Source: Streptomyces sabulosicollis
GTDB taxonomy: Bacteria > Actinomycetota > Actinomycetes > Streptomycetales > Streptomycetaceae
Length of the DNA: 54,534 nucleotides
Assembly: GCF_016103465.1 (NCBI RefSeq)
Contig: NZ_JAEEAP010000008.1
Coordinates: 1 to 54,534, forward strand
Direction of reading: 5' to 3'
Below, piece by piece: positions 8,919 through 16,678 of this stretch (position 1 is its first letter; each line of letters starts with the position of its first letter). The notes beneath the pieces are model-generated. The model was not told where the DNA came from. It worked only from the letters and a program-made list of their open reading frames with translations, and did no database searches. The position numbers and the translations under genes were made by a program.

Positions 8919-9694
8919 CGGGCAAGCACCTCCCGGGTGTAGTCGTAGAGCCGTCGTGCGTCGGCGAGGGAGGATGCCTGAGGGTCCAGGGGGATGGCGA
9001 CTCCCTCGCTCACGGCGACGGGGTGGCCCGGCGTGCCGGAATCCAGGAACGGCAGGATCTCCTTGACGGCGGTCTCCACGGGTTTACCGGCCGCGCGTAG
9101 ACGACCGATCTGCGCGGCCTCGGCCTCGTCGTAGTCACCGGCGAAGCTCGTGGCGACGGCGCCGGGGAAGTTGAGCACGTACCGGATGGAAGGGTGACGG
9201 CTGACGAAGTCGACCGCGAGCGCAGCGTTGAGGATCCCGGCCCGGATCATCGCGGTGAGGCCGTGATATTGCGTCCGCTGCTGAAGGTCGTCCCAGCGTG
9301 GGGGCCCCAGACGCCCGGCGCCGCCGAAGTTGAGCACGACCGGATCGGCGGCGCGGCCGAGTAGGCCGGCCAGGCCGTGACTGAGCAGGAAACGGCTGAG
9401 GTAGGTCAGCGCGAAGTTGGACTCCAGGCCGTCGGCGGTCTCCGTACGCACGGAGCGCTGGAACCGGGCACCCAGGACGAGGACGTCAACCGTGTCGGGC
9501 TCGGCGGAGAGCCGGTTGATCAGCCGCCTGTTCACGTCGATGAGTTCCAGGTCGGCCCGGATGCACCAGGCGCCGGGATCGGCCTTGGCCTTGTCGGTGC
9601 CGACGACCACGACCCGGTCCCCACGCTCGAGGTAGGTACGGGCGAGGCCGCGCCCGATGCCGTCCGTGCCTCCGGTGATCACGACCGTCTTCAT
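8915..9694 (-). CDS. SDR family oxidoreductase (non-canonical active site)
   Basis: This 259-residue Rossmann-fold protein of the short-chain dehydrogenase/reductase superfamily has the nucleotide motif TGGTDGIGRG at residues 7-16. The usual YxxxK is not obvious: the equivalent region reads YHGLTAMIRAG, with Thr rather than Lys four residues after Tyr. This may be a divergent subfamily rather than a mutation, because the rest of the fold is intact. Its stop overlaps the FAH start and its start overlaps the epoxide hydrolase stop (9691-9694), so the three are translated in a coupled way. Redox activity is probable but the altered active site lowers certainty. Confidence 0.85.
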   Translation of the reverse strand: MKTVVITGGTDGIGRGLARTYLERGDRVVVVGTDKAKADPGAWCIRADLELIDVNRRLINRLSAEPDTVDVLVLGARFQRSVRTETADGLESNFALTYLSRFLLSHGLAGLLGRAADPVVLNFGGAGRLGPPRWDDLQQRTQYHGLTAMIRAGILNAALAVDFVSRHPSIRYVLNFPGAVATSFAGDYDEAEAAQIGRLRAAGKPVETAVKEILPFLDSGTPGHPVAVSEGVAIPLDPQASSLADARRLYDYTREVLAR

Positions 9695-10800
9695 GCGGCC
9701 ACCGTCCGCGCGAACTTGACGATCTCCTCGACGAACAGCTCGGGCTGCTCCAGGGCGGCGAAGTGGCCGCCTGCGGGAATGTCGTCGTTGAAGTAGCGCA
9801 GGTCGTGATAGGCGCGTTCGGCCCAGATGCGCGGGGTACGCGTCAGTTCATCCGGGAAGACGCTGACCCCGACGGGAAGGTCCAGCTCGGTCAGAGCGAG
9901 CGGCTGCCGGGCGTACTCCCAGTACAGACGGGCGGAGGAAGCTGCGGTGCCGGTGAACCAGTACAGGGAGATGTGGTCGAGGATCTCATCGGGGGTGAGG
10001 GCGTCGGGCCGGGCCCAGTCGAGGAACTTCTCGTAGATCCAGGCGGCCTGCCCGGCCGGGGAGTCGGTCAGGGCGTAGCCGATGGTCTGCGGCCGGGTGC
10101 GCTGCACGACGTGGTATCCGGAATGGACGGCGAAGAAGAGGCTGCCCTGTTCGAGTGCGGCCTTCTCCTCAGGGGTCGGGTCGTCGCCGACCGGTGGTGC
10201 GGCGAGGAACTCGGGGAAGTTGACGTGGATCGCACGCAGGCCCGTCAGGTGCTGCGCCCCCATGCGGGTCGCGACGACACCGCCCCAGTCGCCGCCCTGG
10301 GCCAGGTAGGAGTCATAGCCGAGGCGCCGCATGAGCACGCCGTACGCACGGGCGATCCGGTCCGGGTCCCAGCCGGTCGAGGCGGGTTGGTCGGAGAAGC
10401 CGTAGCCGGGCATCGAGGGGACGACGAGATGGAAACCGTGCTCGGTGAGCGGGCCGACGGTCTTGAGGAACTCCAGGAACGAGCCCGGCCATCCGTGCAG
10501 CAGCAACAGGGGAGTGGCGTCGGGACGGGGCGAGCGTACGTGCATGAAGTGGAGGCCGAGACCGTCGATGGTCGTGCGGAACTGGCCCAGCTCGTTGAGC
10601 CGCCGTTCCAGGTCGCGCCAGTCGTATCCGGTGGCCCAGTACTCCAGCAGCTCCTCAAGGCGCTCCCGCTGCACCCCCTGGCTGCTGTCCGGTGCTGTCT
10701 CCCGGTCGGCAAGGCGTATCCGGTGGAGCCGGTCCTTCAAATCCTCCAGGGCACTGTGCGGAATGTCGATACGAAACGGTGTCACGCTGTCCGATGTCAT
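9691..10800 (-). CDS. Epoxide hydrolase (EPHX1-like, EHN + alpha/beta fold)
   Basis: This 369-residue epoxide hydrolase has the N-terminal EHN domain (about residues 8-110) and an alpha/beta-hydrolase core with oxyanion motif HGWPGS near residue 102, nucleophile Asp171 in GGDWGG, and catalytic His in AGGHFAALEQP near the end. It converts epoxides to vicinal diols in the cytoplasm. ATG 10800 is chosen because the sequence from MTSDSVTPFRI fits the family; upstream residues do not. No strong ribosome site precedes it. It is the first gene of the EH-SDR-FAH operon, divergent from the LysR gene, and probably under LysR control. Confidence 0.93.
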   Translation of the reverse strand: MTSDSVTPFRIDIPHSALEDLKDRLHRIRLADRETAPDSSQGVQRERLEELLEYWATGYDWRDLERRLNELGQFRTTIDGLGLHFMHVRSPRPDATPLLLLHGWPGSFLEFLKTVGPLTEHGFHLVVPSMPGYGFSDQPASTGWDPDRIARAYGVLMRRLGYDSYLAQGGDWGGVVATRMGAQHLTGLRAIHVNFPEFLAAPPVGDDPTPEEKAALEQGSLFFAVHSGYHVVQRTRPQTIGYALTDSPAGQAAWIYEKFLDWARPDALTPDEILDHISLYWFTGTAASSARLYWEYARQPLALTELDLPVGVSVFPDELTRTPRIWAERAYHDLRYFNDDIPAGGHFAALEQPELFVEEIVKFARTVAA

Positions 10801-10858
10801 GGTCACCACGGTGCGGCCGTGACGAGCGCACAGTCCAATGATTGTTCCGATACACGTA

Positions 10859-10873
10859 ATACGTTCTGCGTAT
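10859..10873. promoter_or_regulatory. Candidate LysR operator
   Basis: ATACG-TTCTG-CGTAT is a perfect 5-base-arm dyad of the T-N11-A type, placed midway in the divergent region between the epoxide hydrolase operon and the LysR gene. This is where LysR regulators typically bind to control both directions. Confidence 0.5.
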
Positions 10874-10917
10874 AACACCAGTTAGAATGGGAAGGCTCCG
10901 AACGTTTCCCCGCACCC

Positions 10918-11934
10918 GTGAACCTCGACCTCCGGCTGGTGCAGTGCTTCACGGTGGTCGCCGAGCACCAGCACTTCTCCCGTGCCGCCGAGGCGCTGCA
11001 CACCACCCAGCCGTCGCTGAGCCGGCAGATCCGCCGCCTCGAACAGCAAGTGGGCGTCCGCCTGCTCGACCGCACCACGCACGGCACCCGCCTCAGCGAG
11101 GCCGGTGAGGTCTTCCTGCCCCAGGCCAAGGAGCTGCTGCGTGCCGCCGTCGAGGCGATGGCCCGCACCCGGGCCGCGGCCCGGCCCGGCAGCATCACCA
11201 TCGGCTACAGCAAGGGGCTGGTCATCACTGCGGCCGTGCGCGCCCTGCGCGACCGCGATCCCGATGCCGAGGTCCACACCCGCCTGCTCGCCTGGAACGA
11301 CGCGCGCGGCGCGCTGCTGGAGCACCGCGTCGACGCGGTGGTGACGCGCCTGCCGTTCCCCACCGACCAACTGCGCGTCACCGTCCTCCACGACGAACCG
11401 CGCGTGCTGGTCGTGCCGCGGGACCATCGTCTGGTCGGCGAGGAGTCGGTCACCCTCGACGACATCGCCGACGAGCCGATCCCCCACGTACGCCAGTCCG
11501 ACCCGCTGCTGAACGCCTACTGGCGGCTCGACCCCCGGCCCGACGGGCAGCCCGCGCCCGACGGCCCCCTGGCCGAAGCCCTCGAGGACAAACACGAACT
11601 CATCGCCGCCGGGCAGGCCGTGGCCATCGGGCCGCCGCTCGACCACTCGACCGGCCTGCATCCCATCCTCACCACCATCCCGTTGCACGGGGTCGAACCC
11701 AGCCAGGTCGTACTCGCCACCCGCACCGGGCGACCGCAGCCGTCTGGTCACCGCTTTCCGCAAGCATGCCGAAGCTCTGCTCACCGGAACCCACCGGGCT
11801 GGCCCCATCCGCACGACGTGATCCGCGGCGGCTCCGCCCGACCACACAAGCGATCACCGTCCGTGCCTGATCTGCCGCCACAGCGCCCCGACGAGATCGG
11901 CGGTCCCCTCGGCGGATGTCTTGCGCACCGCTGA
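10918..11934 (+). CDS. LysR family transcriptional regulator (3' frameshift)
   Basis: The N-terminal winged HTH (residues 1-60, FSRAAEALHTTQPSLSRQIRRLEQ) and most of the LysR substrate domain are intact from a GTG start. After VEPSQVVLATRTG (about 11730) the frame runs on to 11934 with an unrelated Pro/Arg-rich tail, while the normal family ending, DRSRLVTAFRKHAEALLTG, is readable in the next frame and stops at 11819-11821. One inserted base (or a loss of two) explains this. The protein may still work with an altered tail, or this is a sequencing error. It is divergent from the epoxide hydrolase operon and is the obvious regulator for it. Confidence 0.82.
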   Translation: MNLDLRLVQCFTVVAEHQHFSRAAEALHTTQPSLSRQIRRLEQQVGVRLLDRTTHGTRLSEAGEVFLPQAKELLRAAVEAMARTRAAARPGSITIGYSKGLVITAAVRALRDRDPDAEVHTRLLAWNDARGALLEHRVDAVVTRLPFPTDQLRVTVLHDEPRVLVVPRDHRLVGEESVTLDDIADEPIPHVRQSDPLLNAYWRLDPRPDGQPAPDGPLAEALEDKHELIAAGQAVAIGPPLDHSTGLHPILTTIPLHGVEPSQVVLATRTGRPQPSGHRFPQACRSSAHRNPPGWPHPHDVIRGGSARPHKRSPSVPDLPPQRPDEIGGPLGGCLAHR

Positions 11935-11994
11935 GCCGGACGACGCCGAGCGGACCGCGCTCGATCCAGGGCATAGGCAGTACGGCGAGCTGTG

Positions 11995-12758
11995 GTGCTG
12001 ACCGTCTTCTGCCCGGACGGATCCGTGCTCGGCCAGTTCGCGGCCGACACCCAGGACGCGGAGATCCTGGCCAAGCGCGTGCACAGGATGTCCCCCGACC
12101 GGCCGTACTCGCGGCGGGTCTTGCGCTGTCCCTGGCACAGCAGTACCCATGACAGCGTGGAGACCCCCATCCCCTCCATCAGGGAATCGGATGCGCACCG
12201 TGCCGCCTGCGGCTGCTTGGTCACGGCTCCGAAGGCCCAGTCCAGGTGCCCGGCCTGTGCCGCGAGGCTGGCCGCGAGCTGACAGGAGAGGGCGAGCTGG
12301 TTCCAGACCTTCTCCGCGAGCGAGCGGTCGTCTCGCGGGCGACGGCGCGCCCGTCGCGAAGGAGTAGCGGAAGGGAGCACGCGAGTTCGCTGTACCCGCC
12401 TGCCCAGTAGAGGCTGGTTGCCGCACGGACTCTGCTGGCGGTGGATCCTCACTGAGGTCGTCGACGGGCACGCCCGGCAGGCCGCCGATGTCCTGGATGG
12501 CGTCGCGCAGAGCGATCAGGCCGCCATCCTCGGGAAGTTCTGTGGTCACGGTCGGCTGCCCCAGTAGTCGATCGAGCTCGGTGTCCAGTGCCTCGCCAGG
12601 GCTTGTAACGTGGTCAGGCACGCCGACTGCCGGTTGTTCTGCTCCAGCCTCCGGATGGTGTCGAGGTGAATGCCGGAGCGCTCCGCCAGTTATTCCTGGG
12701 TGATGTTGCGGTAGCCGCGGAGTTCTGCGAGACGGTCGCTGATGGTTTGATGGCTCAT
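11995..12758 (-). pseudogene. Decayed XRE-type HTH regulator
   Basis: From ATG 12758 an XRE-type helix-turn-helix is readable (ISDRLAELRGYRNITQE, then LAERSGIHLDTIRRLEQN) but is broken by an in-frame TAA at 12690-12692. Later pieces appear in other frames: ALDTELDRLLGQPT, DGGLIALRDAIQDIGGLPGV, then TSLYWAGGYSELACSLPLLL and a helical tail with LAASLAAQAGHLDWAFGAV. This is the layout of actinobacterial XRE regulators with a helical C-terminal domain. At least one stop and two or three frameshifts make it nonfunctional. Upstream and divergent lies a 2'-5' RNA ligase remnant. Confidence 0.75.
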
Positions 12759-12789
12759 GTTGCCACTTCCGGCTGAGTGAGTCCTGTCT

Positions 12790-12900
12790 ATGACGATTCC
12801 CGGGAGCATGTGGAACCACTGGTGGTGGCGCCCCGGCTGGGAAGTGGGGCCGCCGCTTCTACACCTGACACCTCACGTTCGAGTCGTCGAACATGCCGCC
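12790..12900 (+). pseudogene. 2'-5' RNA ligase family N-terminal remnant
   Basis: The peptide MWNHWWWRPGWEVG, followed in the next frame by RRFYT-stop-HLTFE, matches my memory of the N-terminus of actinobacterial 2'-5' RNA ligase family proteins (WWWRPGW...GRRFYTWHLTFE). A frameshift after about 12845 and a TGG-to-TGA change inside FYTWH inactivate it, and the rest is replaced by IS5-type sequence from about 12900. Confidence 0.55.
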
Positions 12901-12904
12901 ACCC

Positions 12905-13165
12905 TCGGCATCGACAGGGAAATCACCACTCGCACCCCCGGGACCAGGGGCTTCATCCCGATACCGAAACGGTGGGCGGTCGAGCGGACCTACGGCTGAC
13001 TGATGCTCCACCGGCGCCTTGTCCGCGACTACGAAGCCCACCCGCACCGCTCCGAAGCCGTGATCCACCTCGCCATGACCGATCTGATGGCCCGCCGCCT
13101 CACCGGCGAGGCCACCATCTCCTGGCGCGACCCGACATCAATGGATCAAAAACATGTCCGGAATG
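12905..13165 (+). mobile_element. IS5-type transposase 3' remnant, copy 1
   Basis: The reading frame encodes the tail of an IS5-type DDE transposase: IPKRWAVERTYG, an in-frame TGA at 12997-12999 where Trp is expected, then LMLHRRLVRDYEAHPHRSEA and LMARRLTGEATISWRDPT. Only the C-terminal third remains. A second copy of its last ~50 bases lies at 14359-14410, beyond the LPMO gene. Confidence 0.75.
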
Positions 13166-13373
13166 AAGCAACGAGAAAACGATCTCTAGGCGACGAGGAA
13201 CCTCTTCGCCGAGACCGCCGACCGCCTTCCAGACCTTCCTGGACCAGAACGAGATCCCCCGGTCGAAAGTCCTGGCGGATCCTCGGCAGTTGAGCCCGAC
13301 CATCCAAGATCCCCGACAGCTCCAGCCGCTTGACGATCTATAGGAGCTTCAGAGTCAAGTGAGGAACGCAGGA

Positions 13374-13423
13374 AGCCCCGTCGGGGCAGGGTGACCAGTT
13401 GGGGCCCCTGCCCCGACGGGGCT
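13374..13423 (-). terminator. Intrinsic terminator of the LPMO gene
   Basis: Perfect 17-base arms (13374-13390 and 13407-13423) around a 16-base loop lie 67 bases past the LPMO stop. This is one of the strongest hairpins in the window and fits a highly expressed secreted enzyme. Confidence 0.8.
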
Positions 13424-13489
13424 CGGTCGGCCGGGCGGCGGGTTACCGGCGCCCGGCAGAGGCCGGTGCCGTGTGCGGTGCTTTGCGGC

Positions 13490-14164
13490 TCAGCCGAAGT
13501 TCACGTCGCTGCACCACATGTATGCCTGGTCGAGGTGCGATGCCTGCCAGATCACGAACAGGATGTGGTGTCCGGTGTAGCCGGAGGTCTGGACGGGGAA
13601 CGTGATGTCCTGTGCCGGGGCGAAGCGGCCGGTCTGCGTGATGAAATCGAGGTTGCTCCAGCCCAGGGTCTGCGTCTTGGGGTTGAAGCCCTGCTTGCTC
13701 ACGTAGACCTTGAAGTAGTCGGCACCGTGGGACGCCTGGTCGTACAGGTGGACCGAGAAGTTGTTGCCGACGGTGGTGGTCTTCCACGGCCCGGGCTTGT
13801 CCAGGCTGGCGTTCCTCGAGAGGCTGTTGCTGCAGAGTGTCCCGTCGGGGGTCCGTGCCTGGAACTGGCCTCCGAGACCGTCGCGGAGCGCGCTCATCCA
13901 GTTCCACATGGTGTCGGGGTTGGCCTGGAATGCCTGCCAACACATGGGGTCTTGCGTCTGCATGGCCGGGTTCGTGTGGTCGTTGCCCCACGTCTTCCAG
14001 CATTGGTACGCGCGGGTGGCGGGGCCGACGACGGTGCCGTGAGCCTGGGCGGGGGTCGACCAGGCGAGGGCGCCGACGGCCACGGCGAACAGCATGACGA
14101 GCGCCTGGAGAGGCCGGCGGAGGGACGCCCGCGAACGCCCGGTTAACGGACTTTTTTTGCGCAT
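13490..14164 (-). CDS. AA10 lytic polysaccharide monooxygenase, secreted
   Basis: This 224-residue protein has a Sec signal peptide (basic start, hydrophobic core around residues 21-35, AQA at 39-41) that cleaves to leave His42 as the new N-terminus. That is required for the copper histidine brace of AA10 LPMOs; the second brace His is H146 in DQASHGADYF, and the axial Phe is in the terminal VNFG. Other hallmarks are the Cys-rich AYQCWKTWG and MCWQAFQ blocks. It is single-domain, with no carbohydrate-binding module. It oxidatively cleaves crystalline chitin or cellulose outside the cell. AAGGAG lies 8 bases before ATG 14164. A CebR-type operator next to the -10 box points to induction by cello-oligosaccharides, hence cellulose. 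It has its own terminator and is monocistronic. Confidence 0.95.
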   Translation of the reverse strand: MRKKSPLTGRSRASLRRPLQALVMLFAVAVGALAWSTPAQAHGTVVGPATRAYQCWKTWGNDHTNPAMQTQDPMCWQAFQANPDTMWNWMSALRDGLGGQFQARTPDGTLCSNSLSRNASLDKPGPWKTTTVGNNFSVHLYDQASHGADYFKVYVSKQGFNPKTQTLGWSNLDFITQTGRFAPAQDITFPVQTSGYTGHHILFVIWQASHLDQAYMWCSDVNFG

Positions 14165-14197
14165 GTGGGAGGACTCCTTCCAGTTGCGAGGCTGCTA

Positions 14198-14211
14198 TGG
14201 GAGCGCTCCCA
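14198..14211. promoter_or_regulatory. CebR-type operator (TGGGAGCGCTCCCA)
   Basis: The 14-base palindrome TGGGAGCGCTCCCA is identical to the known consensus for CebR, the cellobiose-responsive LacI-family repressor of Streptomyces cellulose genes. It lies 34 bases before the LPMO start codon and directly abuts the -10 element, where binding would block transcription. Confidence 0.9.
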
Positions 14212-14239
14212 AAGGTAGGTCTTCTGAGTGAGATGTCAA
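14212..14239 (-). promoter_or_regulatory. Promoter of the LPMO gene
   Basis: Read on the minus strand, TTGACA (14234-14239) is followed after 16 bases by TACCTT (14212-14217). The CebR box begins immediately downstream, covering the expected transcription start. Confidence 0.65.
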
Positions 14240-14358
14240 TGCAGCAGACGGAGTTGATTACGGGGATGGGTGGCGAACAGGGAATCTGCCGTGAGCCGGG
14301 AGCCAGAATTGTTCGCGGGACCGGAAAACGAGGATGCGGCCTGGACCGGTGTGCCTGG

Positions 14359-14410
14359 CCGGCGACGCCACCCTCTCCTGGCGCGACCCGACACTCGAGG
14401 ATCAAACACT
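14359..14410 (+). repeat. IS5-type 3'-end fragment, copy 2
   Basis: About 51 bases here align with 13103-13152 with roughly eight mismatches and encode GDATLSWRDPT in the same sense as GEATISWRDPT in copy 1. The two copies are direct repeats that bracket the LPMO gene. Confidence 0.7.
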
Positions 14411-15028
14411 CATTCCGGGATAAAATATCGGAAGAACATCACCTCTCAGCTTGTCATTTAACGACCGGCGTCGAACGCGACTCGAACTTGATCAGCGTTT
14501 TCGCACTTCAGCGGACATGTAGGCGGCCCCGGAGCGGTGGAGAGGGCGTGCGATCGGCGGTCTCGGCTTGCCGCAGCGGGAAGAACCTGGACGAGGCGTT
14601 CGATTTTCAGCCAACCTGGTCGGCCCAGATATTGGCACCCGTCGTTCGTGAGTGCCAACCGTAATGATGTGGGGCTTGAGGCTGAGCACTCTTCGGCTGC
14701 CCTCGAAGAGCAACCCGCGCAGCGGGCCCAAGTGGGGAACAGGACGATGCTGGAGAGGTGCGCTGGTAGCGGGCGAATGTATCGCCCGAGCTGCCATGTG
14801 CAACAAGTAGATGTAATCCACACCTCAACAGGACGATGTCGACTCGCTGCATCATCAGGAAGCGGCCCCGCTCACGACGGAGGGCCGCTGATCGATGACC
14901 GTCCCGAGCGAGGAGGAATCATCAACATCCAGCCCACGCGCCGAGAATCCGCTCAGCCGCCTGCAGCCAGCCCGCCGAACCGCATCAGCCTCCCAGGTCC
15001 TCTCACGGTCGCAGGTGGTGGCGGAATC
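14411..15028. other. Region with no supported gene
   Basis: Reading frames on both strands are short, share no family motif I recognise and lack ribosome sites. A minus-strand segment around 14620-14740 (HLGPLRGLLFEGSRRVL) is faintly reminiscent of an ISL3 transposase N-terminus, but too weak to call. Probably decayed mobile DNA. Confidence 0.4.
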
Positions 15029-15193
15029 ATGGCACTCCTGACAAGCACAAGCAGCGGCATGGTCCCCGCGCTCACCATCGAGATCCTCATCCTCGTCCTG
15101 CTCCTTTTGGTCGCCGTGCCAGCCGTCTGGTCCCGCAACCCCGAACGGCGCGCGGCCTCGAAGGAGGTGCTTAGCAGCCTCCTTGGTCGATGA
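15029..15193 (+). CDS. Small putative membrane protein
   Basis: A 54-residue frame with one strong transmembrane helix (about residues 12-33, PALTIEILILVLLLLVAVPA) followed by a basic, helical tail (WSRNPERRAASKEVLSSLLGR). AGGTGG lies upstream of ATG 15029 at workable spacing. I do not recognise a family. The N-out/C-in topology with a charged tail is typical of small actinomycete membrane proteins. It could be chance; no neighbour supports a role. Confidence 0.4.
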   Translation: MALLTSTSSGMVPALTIEILILVLLLLVAVPAVWSRNPERRAASKEVLSSLLGR

Positions 15194-15289
15194 CCTGGAA
15201 CTTTCGCCAGCTGGGCCCGCTTCGCTCACTGGGCAGGTGTCGCTGCCACACCGTCAGCACACCTCGCCTATGGGGAGAGAGGACCGCGA

Positions 15290-15481
15290 ATGAGCAACAT
15301 TGCTAGATGCCTGGTCTCTGACCCGTCCTGCGGCACCTACCGAAACGCCGACTTCCGGACGACGGCGTACGGCAGCCCACACCTCCCCGCGGTGGAGGCC
15401 GCCGCCGCTTCCAGCGGGAACCCACAAGGCGCGGTGGCCCGTCGCGCTGAGGCGGGCGCGGCAAGCTGGTCCTCGCCGTGA
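15290..15481 (+). CDS. Small hypothetical protein (doubtful)
   Basis: A 63-residue frame starts at ATG 15290 after a good purine-rich site (GGAGAGAGGA). The protein has no recognisable motif; the second half is Ala-rich. The ribosome site is the only real support, and it could equally be the decayed 5' end of a longer gene. Confidence 0.25.
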   Translation: MSNIARCLVSDPSCGTYRNADFRTTAYGSPHLPAVEAAAASSGNPQGAVARRAEAGAASWSSP

Positions 15482-15514
15482 TCGACGGCGTGCGTGGGCG
15501 GACGACGCGGCGGA

Positions 15515-16030
15515 TCAGCTGCTGGCGTACTCCCTGACGGTGATCTCCAGCTCGGTGAGGGTCTCCGCGACTGGTCTGATGCCGAGGATCTCCAGCATGG
15601 ACACGCAGTCGGCGGCGTAGCGGCCCAGCTCCACGATCAGGTCGAAGAACGCGCCCTGGTCGCGGCCGAAGAGATCCACCAGGAGTTCAGCCATGCGTCG
15701 CATGTCCTGGGCATGGATGGCACGGAGCAGGTCGAGTAACGGACTGCCGCTGCCGACGTTGCGGTGGCCGGCGGCGAGTTCGTCCAGGAGCTGTTCGGTG
15801 GAAACGTTCTTGTGACCGGCCAGGACGGTCGTCAGATCGTGCGCGCAGATCGCGGTACCGATCGCGAGGGACTCCAGCCGTCGCATGCCGCCCTCGTCCG
15901 CATCCGCTCGCGCGGCTCGGCTAACGACCCGGCAGTCGGGTGCATCGATGCGCCGGGCTGGTTCGGGTCGGCCGACAGCAGCGTGGGAAGCGTGCAGGAG
16001 TTCCATCACCATCATGTGGTCAACGGGCAT
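15515..16030 (-). CDS. Hypothetical helical protein
   Basis: This 171-residue protein starts at ATG 16030 (GGAAGGA eight bases upstream) and is unrecognised. It is mostly alpha-helical, with an Asp/His-rich start (MPVDHMMVMELLHASH), a middle IGTAICAHDLTTVLAG, and a C-terminal half with evenly spaced hydrophobics (LLDLLRAIHAQDMRRMAELL, FFDLIVELGRYAADCVSMLE). There are no membrane segments or signal peptide. The frame stays open upstream, but the added residues are low-complexity. Coding bias looks genuine. It stands alone with no clear operon partner, so no function is proposed. Confidence 0.5.
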   Translation of the reverse strand: MPVDHMMVMELLHASHAAVGRPEPARRIDAPDCRVVSRAARADADEGGMRRLESLAIGTAICAHDLTTVLAGHKNVSTEQLLDELAAGHRNVGSGSPLLDLLRAIHAQDMRRMAELLVDLFGRDQGAFFDLIVELGRYAADCVSMLEILGIRPVAETLTELEITVREYASS

Positions 16031-16678
16031 ACCAGCATCCTTCCGTGCGCCACGACGGCGCGGGGCAGAACGCTGGAACCCGCCCGCGGTGCTGTTGAAA
16101 CGCCGGGTCCTCAACAACAGGGGCCCGGCAGATGCCGTACACGTCCCCGGGCCCGACGACGCGGCACACGGCAATCGAGACGGCATCGGCGAAGACCCGG
16201 CGGGTGCTGCCCAAGCACATCGCCCGCCGGCTCGACACACTCCTGAAATCCCTCGCCTCACGGAACAGCCCGAAGAGTGCGACACCCCGGACGCCGGATG
16301 TCGGCTGACAGGCCCGAACAGTTCCCCGCCGGGGCGGTTTTTCTCCTCGTGTGACAGAGCCTCCGCACGGTGAGCGATCGACCGCCCCGGACCGGTAGCG
16401 GTCACCTCCTGTCCTCCATTCCTGTCGCAGTCCTCCGTCGAGTGCGGGTCCGATCATCCGCGGCGCCCCTCGTCGGAGACGAACTGGAGCAGCTGCAGAA
16501 GCATGAAGATCCGTCCGTAGTGGGTGAGCGCGTCGCCAAGTCCGGCTGCCGCACCGGTGCTTGGAGCCTGGTCGGGCACGGTCGGCGGGACTCGGTCCGG
16601 TTGGGCCGCTCTCGGGGCCCGCGCGGAAAGGCCGTCGATCATCGCCCTGGACGAGTCCGGCGCGCCGACGGCATGCAG
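16031..16678. other. Region with no supported gene
   Basis: Frames overlap on both strands without a convincing winner. A minus-strand 62-residue frame at 16454-16642 ends in ALTHYGRIFMLLQLLQFV, which looks protein-like but lacks a ribosome site. Likely decayed coding DNA. Confidence 0.35.

Noticed and set aside
14492-14823. ISL3-like transposase fragment on the minus strand
   Set aside because: Resemblance is limited to a few residues and no catalytic motif is visible.
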